Position numbers and translations under genes: made by a program. Of a stretch of 64,000 bases of DNA, positions 1-11,933 are shown one piece after another; the stretch's first letter is position 1, and every line of letters starts with the position of its first letter. The notes under the pieces were generated by a model, which saw only the letters and a program-made list of their open reading frames with translations, did not search any database and had not been told where the DNA came from. The stretch comes from Saksenaea vasiformis B4078 (taxonomy: Eukaryota; Mucoromycota; Mucoromycetes; Mucorales; Saksenaeaceae): contig JNDT01002277.1 of assembly GCA_000697055.1 (NCBI GenBank), forward strand, positions 124,001 to 188,000, in the 5' to 3' direction.

Positions 1-2685
1 ACTAAAATCCTCCAAGCTAAGCTCGTTCGGTAACAGAGAGGCACCATCGCGTATGACAGAGCTATTAACAAAGTTTCGTTGCGACTCAAATCGAGTAGTA
101 CAAGGTACGTGGGACCAATGCTTATTTCTCAGAAGAACGATTGGACATTGGGAGCAGATCCTTAATTGTTCATTCCGTCAAGACTATTAACTTTCGTTTA
201 CAAAAGCCTTCTCCACAGAACTCAAGTAGATGGCTATTCCGCAGCCCAATTTATGCGCAAACGAATAGACTCTGTCCAGATCTCTGATAAAGTAGCCGCA
301 GAAAGCAGAAAGCAGTCGAGATTCCAACTCTACTGGGTGACTCAGGATGACAATGGCCTCGTGTGAGTCATGGAAAAGCTGGACGTTTGGTTATCGATAT
401 TTCTTAACAAGGAAATAGATCGACGATATTGTCATCTGCGATGTTCGCGTTCCCCTATCGATGCGCAGCAGATTAGCCGTATGGGGAAGACGCCTACTTT
501 ATGCACCGTCCAGTCAAGGATCGGCAGACTCGTCAAGCAAAAAGATTGCTCGGGCTATCGATGGATTCTTAAAGATAAATGCAGATCAGCAGAGACACTA
601 GCACTCGCTCGCAACCCCGTGTATGAAGAATTTAGCCTATTCTTCAAGAGTGTAGCAAGTATACGTAGGACTTCCAGTGATTCCCGCAGTATGAGAATCT
701 TCCGCTAACTATTTCCTGATTGTGGTATCTGAGGGATGACACGGTATCTGTTCGCACTACTCTATCAACGGACGATAGGGAAACTTTAATGGATTTGGTG
801 TTTCATACCATACCGTTTTTCATCGGTTGAGAGAGTTCTCTGGTCATGATAGATAAATTATGTTTGTCGTTCAATATGCATAGTTGCAGTCCCGGGAGCC
901 ATATGAATGCAACCTATTTCCAACGCAATGTCTGCGCAGGCAGAATGGCTGTTGGAAGGCGGTTGTATTAATTTTTTTTGTTTGAGCCTTGGCAAAAATG
1001 GAAATTTTGGCGAATTTCAGTTCACGCAACGATTTCCTATTGGCTAATGTAAAAGCTTTTTCAGGCGGCGCAGAAACATACGGAAGTTTCCTTGTTCCCA
1101 AGCGGGCGCACTGTTTTCTTGGATGCATTGCATAGCGTGCTCTGGAGCATGTCAGCGAGGAGGACTGATCTGTATTCTATATTTTATTTTCCGCAGCAAA
1201 GAGGCACAGTTTATCCTTGGTATTTTTACTGGAAGTTTCCGGATAAGATACAAGGCAAAATCTCTATCCGTTCGTTTGTTTCTCATTTTAACTTCAGATC
1301 TAACATTCCATTGGTCAAATCCTGGGTGTACTTGGACACTTTCGACCTTTTTTTTCAACTGTAAAAAGGAACGGGCGGAAATCTGGTTTTAGAATCTTTC
1401 GACATATCCCTATTTTAGCTACATTCCCTTACGATACATTTGGACAAAAAGGTAGAAGTATAACATGATGAAAATGGAGATGACATGCACAGTACTTCGC
1501 CACGGGGCTTTTTTTTTCTTTCTCCTGATAGTTCCGTACAGGGATGTCATACATCAAAAAGACAACAACAACTTTTGTAAACAAAGTATCCAAGATGATA
1601 GAAGAGAAGGTTACGTCTATTTTCGTGATAAAGGCGTGACATTTGGGGTTTTACACGGAAGAAGATTTACGTTCTTACGATAGAATTTCGGAAGGAGAAT
1701 TCCGAATGACACACGATGATCGTTACTGCATCTACAACTTATGATTAGGCGGAGAAAATTGTGTTCAGTATAAAAGATAACCAGAGAAAAGACAGAGAAT
1801 AGGTCACGTTGTAATACAACATGAATCAAGTTATACAAGTCCGCGATGTATGAGCAAAATGATGAATTTGCATGATGAGGAGTTGATTGATTGGAGGAAC
1901 GGCGACATGATTTGTTATTATGACTTTTAATGAAGTATGGTTGGTTCACAGGTAGGACTTTTTTACTTAGATGGAACTCCATAGATAATCGCGTAATGCA
2001 TAAAGAATCTTAAGAATAAAATCATTTTATTGGTTGATCAGTATTTCTTTGGGAAAAGAAAAAAAAAAGGTGATCTTGAAAAATGCGGAAGTCTTAACTA
2101 TTTAGTTGTGAATACCGAAACAGATGATTCACTAAATATTTTAGTACTATTCTCTATTTACGTGTTTGGTTATGAATGTACTTCTTTTGCTGCTACGGAG
2201 TATACTAAGGGAAAAAGGGTTAAGGTATTGGATCAAATTTGATGTTGATCCATATTGCGTCAATAGGATCGGAGTTAGTATAAAATTTTGAGATGGCGAA
2301 GCTTATAGGTGCGACGTTTTTTTGTGTGTTTGTGACTCATGGGTTCCACTTTATCGCCCAATATAAACAGCTCACCTTTTTTTCCCTTTTCCCTTTCTTT
2401 CCAACAAAAAAAAAATTTTTTTTTCTCTCTCTCTCTCTCTCTCTTTTTTATTCCATCTTTTTCTTTGTTTATTTTATCTTCTTTTCTGTTTTATTTTCAT
2501 TATGGCTGCCGTAATTATTTTTTAAAGCGGTTCAGCCAGAGCCAAAAGTAACAAGAAAAAGGAAAAACTACCGGAGTATATCAAACTTTTTTTTTTTTAC
2601 AACCAAAAACAGGCGGCGTGCCGATTTTGCATTCTAAGGAACAACCCCAACGCCGCTAAAACTCACAATCACGATCTTTCTCCAA
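1..2685. other. Gene-poor stretch, nothing recognised
   Basis: No reading frame here matches a family I recognise. The longest open frames, roughly 166-708 on the plus strand, read as two adjacent pieces with no family motif and could be chance or a decayed element. The last 400 bases are A/T- and pyrimidine-rich: a CT dinucleotide run at about 2423-2442, then T- and A-rich tracts up to 2600. These lie just upstream of the cyclin gene and are plausibly its promoter and 5' leader. I see no tRNA or rRNA. Confidence 0.5.
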
Positions 2686-3753
2686 ATGAATCACCCGTCC
2701 GACATTGGTGCTGCGCCAGCAGTCACATTATCTACTTCGACCACCACTTCTACTGCGCACTCGATTGGTTCGATTGGTTCTATTGCTGCGAACGATTTCT
2801 ATAATAACCTGGCCTCCCATCCATTTCTACTTTCCTTCCTTATGAATCAAGTAGCAACAATGCAATCTTCAAGACCTGTCGAAGAAGAACAAAGACGTAA
2901 ACATCATGAACAACAACGTACTTACGTCAATGCTCTTGTCGGTATGTTATATCTAAAAATGAATGACAACCTTTTAATGGACTGTCTTTTAGATATTACT
3001 GTCCAAGCCATTGCATCTATTTGGCCTAATTCAACAAATACACCAACTACAAATGGTGGTCGTCCAATTGCTACCATCAACACATTTTTACACCATATCC
3101 TCAAACATTCACGTACTACCCATTCCACTCTTCAACTGGCAATCTTTTATCTTTTCCGAGTCAGACCACGTATCCAGGAAAGAAAAAGTCATGATGATGT
3201 TTACACCTCCTGCGGTCGACGTATGTTCTTGGCTGCTCTTATTTGTGCCCATAAGTTCTTGCAAGACAAGACTTACAAGAACTCTGCTTGGAGCAAGGTC
3301 AGTGGATTAGACGTCTCCGAGATCAACCATGCCGAAAAGGTGATGCTTCAACTATTGGATTATCAACTTTACGTCAAGAAAGAAACCTATGATCAATGGA
3401 TTGGAATGCTTCAAAATCATTTGAAATTGCAACCTACTACTACCTTGTCTACGCCACCGCCACAAGCTCCTCCATCGCCGCCGCCAAGGGAAGACTATAA
3501 TCATCATCATCAACAGCCACTCCCCACTGTTCCGAAAACAAAGATACCCAACCAAACGTCGTTGAAACTTGGCATGTTGACACCTGTCGAACTGAATGCA
3601 ACCGTCAACATGATCAAATCTCAACAACAAATTGCTTTGAATTCCTTTGGACTCTTATCACCGCCTGAAATGGACAGAAAACGCAAAAACTCCATTGATT
3701 TACAGTACGATCAACAACAACAACAACAACGTTCTGTGAAGAGGCGTATCTAA
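2686..3753 (+). CDS. Pho85-type (Pcl) cyclin, intronless
   Basis: A 355-residue protein in one uninterrupted exon starting at the first ATG after a pyrimidine-rich leader. Residues about 80-250 form a cyclin fold of the Pcl/Pcl5/Clg1 group. The segment CGRRMFLAALICAHKFLQD and the following SAWSKVSGLDVSEIN are typical of Pho85 cyclins, as is the short helix LLDYQLYV. Family members bind and activate the CDK Pho85, controlling nutrient signalling, polarity or turnover of transcription factors. The N-terminus is Ser/Thr-rich. The C-terminus is rich in Pro, His and Gln and ends in a polyglutamine run and a basic patch (KRRI) that could help nuclear import. A Pho85-type kinase lies at 33567-35193, so the candidate partner is in the same window. 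Which Pcl subgroup it belongs to is not settled. Confidence 0.85.
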   Translation: MNHPSDIGAAPAVTLSTSTTTSTAHSIGSIGSIAANDFYNNLASHPFLLSFLMNQVATMQSSRPVEEEQRRKHHEQQRTYVNALVGMLYLKMNDNLLMDCLLDITVQAIASIWPNSTNTPTTNGGRPIATINTFLHHILKHSRTTHSTLQLAIFYLFRVRPRIQERKSHDDVYTSCGRRMFLAALICAHKFLQDKTYKNSAWSKVSGLDVSEINHAEKVMLQLLDYQLYVKKETYDQWIGMLQNHLKLQPTTTLSTPPPQAPPSPPPREDYNHHHQQPLPTVPKTKIPNQTSLKLGMLTPVELNATVNMIKSQQQIALNSFGLLSPPEMDRKRKNSIDLQYDQQQQQQRSVKRRI

Positions 3754-6700
3754 GATTTCTTTGTGTTTATTATTTTTTCTTTTCTTCTTTTTTTTTCTCT
3801 TCTTGTATATTGTTCGATTTCTTTGAACTTTGTTTATTTGGCACATTTTCACTTTGTATTCCACACACTACTTTAGTTACAACAGCACTCACACGCACAC
3901 ACACACACACACACAACTACCTTACAAACACATACACAACATACAACCCTCACACGCTTACATACGCTTCACTTAAAAGATTATAAAAAAAAAAAAGAAC
4001 TCAACCACCCAAACTCCTTCACACAAATACATACACATTAAAAAGAAAAAAATAAATAAAAAAAACCGAAAGTACTTTCTACTCATCCACATAATGAAGC
4101 TATAAATAGAAAATGATCGTTTTTTTATATTCCGACAAAGAAGTTATCGTTGTACACCAAGAACATGCCAAGCATAGCTACTAAGATGCCTTTTTTGGTC
4201 CTCAGCCTACAGTTGTTTTGGCAAATCATTACATACATGGTAGGTTACCACCAACAACGAACCTTGCATAGCGCAGCTCACGCCCTGAAGAGCGCGCCGA
4301 CCTCAGCCCCTGTAAATGTTTAACGAAAAAAAAATAGGCGTTTTCTATAACATCTCCATCTACTTACCGCTTCTACTGTTCTGTCTCACTTGAAGTATAA
4401 TAAGTCGTTAGGTACATGAAGCTGTGATGAGTTGAATAGAAAGGCACTATGAGTAGATAATGCACATATAGAGGAAAAGAGAGAGAGAGAGAATAGCAAT
4501 AGTAAAGATGATCTGCTTGCCAAGACTTGGCGGCCCTGGAAACAAGAAGCCATGGCGTTGCTACCCTAGAATGCTTTTATTTGTTTACCGGACAAGAAAC
4601 GATATGCAAACGTGTCAGATCATTTCGCACACAGAGTCGTCTGAGGTAATTAAAGTAACCGCTCTGTTTATTCAGTCACATCTCTTGATTAAACGTTACG
4701 GAATGGACCCTAGTAAAAAATCAGTAAGCAGATGTTTCCAAAATAGTTTATCCATCGCTAAGTCCCCTATTGATTCTTTACAGAACGGGAGGCTGAGCAT
4801 AGCTGGGTCCTGAAACGATAAGCAGAAAGCTCGACAAGGAAAGGTGCAGGCCAGACTACAATTCACTAATTCACTTTTACGCATGCGAGTTTGCTTCATC
4901 CAGTCCTTTTTTTTTTTTTGGCTACACCTTTCATCGACATGATGGCTCTTTTCTGCTTATTCGGAGTACGCTAGCCCTCCGGTGAGCCGACTAAAATACC
5001 AACATTCATTGAGTCATCGGTGTCCGTAGTGACCATGTCCAATTATCATAAAGAATACTGCTGTGGGTTGGCTGGCCAATTACTGCAGCAGGAAGATCAT
5101 AACTCCAGGTTCATACAAGAAAAATAAATAACACAACAGTGCATTGTGTCATACAAACTGCGGGTCTAAGAGCGTGAGACCTCTGTATGGCAATTTGTTT
5201 TCATCATGTTGTACATCAAGAGTCTACTCTTCTGATTGTTTGATGTCGGAATGACCTGTTAGACGATGGATTCGTCGCTTTATTTATCCAATGAGCTATT
5301 TGGAAGGAACTGCGGTTTTAGTCACCTCTTATTCTCAATTGCAGTGTTCCAAATGGAGCAAAACGAGCGATTCACTGCGAATAAGCGTCATCTATATGAC
5401 CGTATGGCAAAGCATCCGAGCGCAGTAGCTTCCGTCCCAGTGTTTCAGATATTCATTGCAGCTCACTTCGCGAAGAAGACTAGGTATTTGTACGGTACCT
5501 CCCCAATAGGCATCGAAGACGTATCAATTTCAAGTTTACCCTCATCGAACTGCGGCAAAATTCACTCATGCTTCCTATTGGTACCTTAACTCCGTACAAG
5601 TGAATTCCATTCACAACAAGATAAATGGCGACCGCGATGAAAACGTCAACTAAGCCTCTGGAACAATAGCACATGACCAACGCACGCACTAACGTGGTGT
5701 TCTGATGGCTTAAGGTGACGCTTGACTCGCAATCTGGCACGTGTAGAACGTATGGCCCTCTAGCAGTGAAGGTAAGGATCTCGACCCGTGGTGGAATGAA
5801 GCCATATTGGTATATGCCTATGCTTATGTCTGGTCATCTGCATAGATGACTATGAAGCCAGCGAAGTCGCTAGCGTCTGTCATCCTAATGCGATCGCTTT
5901 CGGCGATCAGCGTTTGCCGATTGTACAACCATCAGTGTTTTGCATGTGTAATCCACAACTGGACGCAAAGTCAAGCGAAACAGTAAGGACTGATCGCTAG
6001 TAAATAGGATATCAGTAGGCATGCCGACAAGCCCCAAGCAGCAATATATGACATGGATGAATGCCCATGAAATATCGCACACTACGTAGGAGTTGCCTCT
6101 GTTCACTATAAGGTAATCATCAAGAGAGCTCCGATCGAGTACCGGAATATTATCTATCCCGTCCGACTGTATTCCCAGTGCGCGTAGGGTAGACAGAAAA
6201 AGAGGATATGTCTCTTAGCAGTTGGATTAGACACGGGACAAAGACATTAAGACTGGACGCAACGTCCCTGATATACTGCGTCGCTCAATTCTATTCGGAT
6301 GTGTATTGATGTCTCATCCCGCAGCGTTATCTCGAACAGTTGAGCAATGCGTGTTGCCATCTAGTCGCTTGTACGGCACACAAGCATCGGATATATACGG
6401 ATGTCTGACGTATTGAAGAAGATTATAGGAGCTACAGGCGCTGTCTTGTAGGTGACCCACCCCATGAAGCCAAGTAAAGTGCCGTTCTTATCGTCTAAGA
6501 ATACTACAACGTGGCAATTTCATCATGGTCTACACGTGCGAGTTACGACAATTACGTTATTGCTATTACGAGAAATGGAGGTATTCTTAGCCAATGGCTC
6601 CGCTTGATCGTTTTCATTCGGCGGTTGAAATGGTGCCATTCGCCACACCATACAAGCGACATGATAGAAGATACGGGGCTTGGAAGCATCGATCACTTCA

Positions 6701-7602
6701 CTAAACCTATCCACTTGGAATAAGCAAGTGCATACACACCCTATTGCTTAACTAATCATTTTTAATAATCCGATCACTCGATGCTATTATGTCAACATGA
6801 ATAGTAGGAAGTCCGCTTGAACCCCATACACCTTTTTGCTGGAGTGCTGTGCATGTTGGAAGTAAAAAAAGAGCCGCTTTAAATTTTCCGGGAGAGTTTC
6901 TTCGGAACACAAAATGCACGGGAAGGGTACCTCCTCCTCCAGGACATGAACTTGCTGTTCGAAGGGTAAATGCTAGTGCTGGTCAGACGGGTGATTCAAA
7001 ATGAAATAAATCATATGTCATCCGAGATGAAAAAGGTCTCGTTACTTGGAGCTGATTATTATGTTTACACAAATAAAAACGCATCATTTGTTTTTCGTTA
7101 ACCTCGCCCTATTATTACAAATTAATTCTTCAAACGCACTAACTTTACATGTAACCGTTGCTGTGTAGAAGAGCTCTTTAAAAAGTACACAGTCGATTGA
7201 CCTTTAATGGCATTCTCTAGTTTACAGTGACCTCTGAGTTCGCATGCATTGGATGTCTGTATGTATCACCGTAGAGAGCACGGAGTCGTACGCAGGTATA
7301 GCCCATGCTTTTTTCGCTTTTTTTTTATTTAGCGATTTTCTAATGATGGTTTTCAGCTTGTTTTGTCATTGCTACAAGCCCATTTAGGTTGTCGAAAGGT
7401 CTATTCTGGTGGCTATCCCAAAAATATATCTCCACAGACATCACGTGGGTATCTCTTCCCAACGATGACCACGTTCTCTGTCCGAAGGGCAAATCCCATT
7501 TCAGGCACCGGCAAGCCACATGGACCAACCTTAGTCGTTCTTTTTTTTTCTTCAATTTTTCCCTTTCAAGGCCTGTCCCGCTCTTCTGGTTTAATCATCA
7601 TC
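3754..7602. other. Intergenic region with simple repeats
   Basis: About 3.8 kb without a supportable gene. The first 350 bases are the likely 3' UTR of the cyclin, with T-rich tracts and a (CA)n microsatellite near 3893-3915. A (GA)n run sits at about 4475-4491. The rest has balanced composition and only short random-looking frames on both strands. The last 100 bases before 7603 contain a T-rich leader for the ORMDL gene. No promoter element can be named with confidence. Confidence 0.5.
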
Positions 7603-8308
7603 ATGTCAAGCATGAGAGAGAAGAAAGCAAACACAACACTCGATCAGAGCTCCATGCCCAATTTCAACTCATCGTGGGTTAATTATAAAGGTAATGATTA
7701 TACAGTCATTGATCGAACCATTCCCTTGACATTGGTCAAACCGACACATCCCCATAACATTACCATAAAACAAAAAAAAAGGTGCATGGTTCACCACCAT
7801 CTTTGTCATCGTTGCGCTCAAGGCTCTTTTTACCGTTATACCATTTATCAGTCCCGAGGCTAGTTGGACATTAACAAACTTGTCCTTTAACTGTGTAAGT
7901 ATCTCGGGTAAGGTTGTATGGGTCTGTCGGTATGTACTGACTGTTCCACAAAGGGTCATTATATCATGTTCCATTGGGTACAAGGTATTCCCTTTGAAAA
8001 TAATCAAGGTGCCTATGATGGTTTGACGCTTTGGGAACAAATCGATGGAGGTGTACAGTTTACTGCTACGCGCAAGTTTCTGACTGCGGTACCAATTGCT
8101 TTGTAAGTAAATATCGAAAGTAAGGGAAAACAACTTAATCCTCTTTATCCGTTATAGGTTCCTCTTAAGCACTCATTATACACATTACGATTTCTTTTTG
8201 TTCGGCATCAATTTTACCGCGCTCCTGGTCGTCTTGGTTGCAAAATTACCCATTATGCACAAAGTCAGAGTATTCGGGATTGGCAAGATTGATTACGATA
8301 TGGATTAA
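7603..8308 (+). CDS. ORM1: ORMDL family protein (Orm1/Orm2-like)
   Basis: Four exons by my reading: 7603-7693 (ending in AAAG at about 7690 before the GT), 7782-7894, 7954-8102 and 8158-8308. The joined protein contains [18 protein letters not shown], the tract [19 protein letters not shown], then [39 protein letters not shown] and a C-terminus ending in [10 protein letters not shown]. These blocks follow ORMDL order over the whole family length (about 150 residues) with four hydrophobic segments. ORMDL proteins sit in the endoplasmic reticulum membrane and restrain serine palmitoyltransferase, the first step of sphingolipid synthesis. In yeast this brake is relieved by phosphorylation of the N-terminus; a Ser-containing N-terminal tail (about 20 residues) is present here. 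The first exon's 3' edge is set by the phase-1 junction completing the Gly of YKG. The gene appears intact. Confidence 0.93.
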
Positions 8309-8962
8309 TCAGGGTAAAAAAAAAGAAGTGCTTTTTTTTAATCAACACGCCTCCTCCCTCCTCCACCTCTCACCTCAAAAACCCATCCTACGAAACCGCA
8401 GACGCTACATACGTACACGCACATATACACACACACAAAGACGCGCGCGCACTCACACGCAGAAACTCATACACAAAACAACAACACAAACACACACACG
8501 ATACGCACACACGCAAAAGAAAGAAACAGTGATAAAGGAAAACAAAAAGAACAAAAAAAAAACAAAAAAAGAAAGAAAAACATACATGTAACGCATACAT
8601 CCAAAACCCCTCTTCTTCCCCCTTTTTTTTGGGCTCTCTTTCTCTCCATTTCTTCCCATTTCCCGCTTTGAAAAAGAACAACAGAAAAAAGAAAAGGAAA
8701 GTCCTTGCAGAGCCTCTCTTTTTTTTTATAACTCTTTTCATCAACTCGTGTAAATACTCTCTCTTTCGTACTTAAATAGTTCACTATGCGATTTTTCAGT
8801 GCGGCAACAATTATTATTATTATTATTATTGAATGGTGACTCTTGTCGTCTGATGGATCAGGTGGTAGTTTGGTTTTTAGTAGGCGGATTAGTCAAAAAA
8901 GGGGATTCCTTTACAAATAGAAAGACGACGATCCTTGTTATTTGCATCATATCATTCTTTCT
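8309..8962. repeat. Convergent intergenic region, CA-rich and A-rich low complexity
   Basis: The stretch lies between the 3' ends of the ORMDL gene and the Nup98-like gene. From about 8400 to 8520 it is dominated by CA/CG dinucleotides (ACACACAC and GCGCGCGC pieces). From 8520 to 8590 it is A-rich with AAAG motifs, then C/T-rich. A run of TTA triplets lies at about 8809-8830. Open frames on both strands here are translations of this low-complexity sequence and are not genes. Confidence 0.8.
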
Positions 8963-10212
8963 CTAAAAGTGATTCACGCGGAATGCCCAATCGCCGGTAG
9001 TGCCATCATACTCCAGAAAGGTCAGTCCAGGTCGTGCACGCAGCTTCGAAACAAAGGGCCCATACAGAGGATGATTAGGGTCGGTAACCTGGATCTTTGT
9101 CTGTGGATCCACCAAGAAGCATTTTTCTAGTAGAACTGTCGCGGGAACGTTTAGACCTTGATGTTGTTTTGGTCTGTCCTTGTCCTCTGGATAGATACAA
9201 ACACTGTGTCTGTCTACCACCACAAGGATACCCATGATACGGTGAATGTCTATATCCGACAGATTCACTGGTTCATCAAACCGAACTTCTCCGTAACCGT
9301 GCCGTCCTACTGTAAATTCCTGGACATGGCTGAGTTCTTCAGTATTCATGGTCTCGAGCGTTTCGAGCGTGGGAAGGCAGTAATAACCTTGTTCCGTCGC
9401 CGCCTTCGACAATGCTTGAGATAATCGACTTGTGCCGATGGTGCTGCCCTCCGTACCATTCACCCGCTCTGGCTCCGCTTCAACCATGTCTTTGCCGTCC
9501 TCCGAACGCTGTCGCTTGGGAGGTATTACCGCATTAGCTACCAAACACACAAATCATCTAGCAGCCATCTCCTATTAAGTATAGCCATAATCACTCTACC
9601 ACAAGAAGAAGTTTTATCAGAGTCAACACGCAGAGAGGTATTTCCGGGTGGAGGTTCCTTTGATCGGGTTCTCTGTTCCGCCCGCTCCATTGGGTATTGA
9701 TACGTCGTTTGCTCCATTTTCTGTAGCGCTTGTTGAATGGCTCCCAAAGTATGTTCAAGTTTTTCCTCCACCTGCTGTGGTGACAGCTGCGCCAGTTCCT
9801 GCAGTTGCTGCGACGACATCTTCTCAGGCTGCTGCGGTAGAATCGGCTTCGTTGACTCTGTCCTGTACAGAGTCTGTGTCATCCTCCCCAGCGCCTGTTC
9901 CATTTGAGCTAACTTATCCACTAGCTGCTGCTGTATTGGCTGTAGTGGTTGCTGTTGTTGTTGTTGTTGTTGCTGCTGGTGTACTGCTTGTAGGTGAGGT
10001 GGTGGTTGTGGTAACGGTTGTTGCTCTGCTTGCATTTGTTTTTGCTGGGTGTAGAAGGCCCATCGCAGCTCTTCAAAAGAATAGTTGCTGTAAGGTTCTC
10101 TGATGGTAATCGATTGATAGTAGGTCAAAACGCCCGCCTCAGCAAGTGGGAAGTTTTCAAAGGTTTGCTGATCCACCAAGCTTGCAGTTGTAGATAGCTG
10201 ATCGAGAGACAT
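8963..10212 (-). CDS. Nup98-like nucleoporin with C-terminal autoproteolytic-type domain, no FG repeats
   Basis: Two exons on the minus strand, 10212-9600 and 9537-8963, with a 62-nt GT-AG intron, giving 395 residues. Residues about 255-395 match the Nup98 C-terminal (nucleoporin2/APD) domain: ELSHVQEFTVGRHGYGEVRF, then GLNVPATVLLEKCF, DPNHPLYGPFV and a final DWAFRVNHF. The domain normally ends at a self-cleavage site His-Phe|Ser; here the stop codon follows His-Phe directly. The N-terminal 250 residues lack the GLFG/FG repeats of Nup98. They hold a short motif NYSFEELRWAFYTQQ similar to the segment 'SFEELRxEDY' found in Nup98 relatives, a Gln-rich tract with a run of about ten Gln, and coiled-coil-like Gln/Leu helices. 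Docking at the nuclear pore is inferred from the domain; transport function is doubtful without FG repeats. It could be a paralogue beside a full-length Nup98 elsewhere. Confidence 0.85.
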
Positions 10213-11933
10213 GGCGATGAATGGGTGAGAGACACGCGGGTGCTATGAAATAATGTAATGATGTCAAAACAACAGCCCTACGCGTTTCCTCCTGTCTCGC
10301 GTTATGTAGCGCTTGCACCCAGGAGCAAGCATTTGAACACCAAACGCACGTGATGTTCCTTCCCCTATCATGTAAAATACCTTGTTCGAAGAAACGTCTG
10401 CGCCTGTCAGATATTATTTTGCCTTGACTCCAGATCAATCTTGTGCTGAGCGGTGGAGAAGCAGACACGTTTACATTGAATTAAAGGTTGTATCGCGCTG
10501 GTTCATTGTAATAGATTTCCCAATCCATCAGTCGGAACGCCTAAAATAAGCAGAAAGAGACGCATGAAACTCCTTTTTTCTTCGGCTGTATTCCATTCTT
10601 TGACGTCCCAAGTATGTACCTCTGATGGAACATACATCGAAGATCACTCATGTATTTGCGTATCGTTTAGCCTCTATAATCTCTATCCCGAGCCGTCTCG
10701 GTTGTTGTGGCGTTTCTTACCCGTCATCCAAGTCAATTAGTGTTACCACACTCAGTATCAATTATCTTCGCTGAAAAGCTGTATCGGCAGAATTACCCTT
10801 CGCGGGTAACTAGAATGACATCCAAATTTTATTCTATTTACCAACCATAAATGAATCTTTATGCTGTCTATAGATCTTGTGTTCATCGAGGGACCAAGTT
10901 GACGTAAGTAAATTATGAATTATTGCGGATTTATGGATTAATGTTCCCATACACAGTCCCTTCCTCAGCGCAAACCTGATGTCTTTATGAAACGCAGAAT
11001 TTACATAGACCAATAAAGACATTGTTGAAATATCAGGATACTATTGTGATGTGGAACGCTACGGCATTTAGACATATCCGCTCTGATCGGGTCTCCGAGA
11101 ATTTGTAGGTTAAGGCATTCTCAAGGCTTCTAGAGTCTCATTCCCACAATGGCTCAAGTGTTTCAAACAATATGTTTTTTAACCACCTTGAAAACACTAC
11201 ATTCCCAGCAGAACCAGATCATGCACATTATAGATGTATCTCTGAAGGATGCAGACCTAAAGAAAAAAAGAAAGAAACAGGCGGAAAGTGATGTGGAGGA
11301 TGTTGTTAAACGCGATTTAGTTGCCCACGCATTCTAATCAGATACTCTGAAGAACAAGCTTGGTAACTGAAACCAGTGGTACATGATTTTCGGACCAGCT
11401 TCGCGCATTTCACATATTCAATCCGTATTCCTCCCCAGCAAAATACGTATGTCAAGATATATGAGAAAAAAAAGGTATATTTTAGGTCATGATCCTCTTT
11501 CTATGACAGACTTGAAGGAAACTCATAGTATGGCTGGATTCATCTTGATAATCTTTTGCTGTAATAAAATATAAGCTTCCTCAAAACGCTGTATGAAATT
11601 GAAAGATACTACGTTTGACGAATTAAATGTGTGAGATAAGCATTTGCTCTGTGACATGCACAGAATGCATTGATGAACGCGCAGGAACTTCGTTCGCGAA
11701 GAACGTCCAGCAAATTCATTTGCGGACATGCACAGAAAACTTGTGATAATGTATAGAGTTGATATGAAAATCCCATTGTAATGATTGGCATAACGTTGAT
11801 GATGTGATTTAACGCTAATGGCCTTAAATGGCAAGGACAGACAGCAAATTAAACTAACCACAGCTGCATGTCTATTGAGGTTTAAACTCATACTCATACA
11901 TCATATGTCTGAGAATGAGAATTATAGCAAACA
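10213..11933. other. Intergenic region with one dispersed-repeat copy
   Basis: Divergent region between the Nup98-like gene and the protease relic. Its first 300 bases are the likely promoter side of the Nup98-like gene. The only structured part is a minus-oriented copy of a dispersed repeat at about 10825-11025 (see separate entry). Short frames elsewhere carry no family signature. Confidence 0.5.
10825..11025 (-). repeat. Dispersed repeat family, copy 1 (reverse orientation)
   Basis: Reverse-complemented, this segment carries the same ordered blocks as the copies near 22725, 40771, 53845 and 55925. On the plus strand here they appear as CTCAGCGCAAACCTGAT, then ACGCAGAATTTAC near 10995, preceded at 10837 by TCTATTTACCAACCATAAATG. 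No coding potential is visible. Copies differ by roughly a quarter of positions where I can align them, so the family is old. Confidence 0.6.

Noticed and set aside
166..708. Two adjacent plus-strand frames considered as a decayed transposase
   Set aside because: No DDE, helix-turn-helix or reverse-transcriptase motif can be pointed to.
2290..2551. Overlapping plus-strand frames rich in Phe and Ser
   Set aside because: They are translations of a (CT)n and T-rich tract and have no family pattern.
5266..6723. Several frames of 60-110 codons on both strands
   Set aside because: None has a family signature or splice context, and their lengths fit chance in a 2-kb stretch of balanced composition.
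8388..8784. Cys/Val/Phe-rich frames on the minus strand
   Set aside because: They are products of the CA/TG microsatellite and A/T-rich sequence in the convergent spacer.
9648..10103. A 151-codon plus-strand frame rich in Val and Ala
   Set aside because: It is the antisense shadow of the Gln-rich coding exon of the Nup98-like gene.
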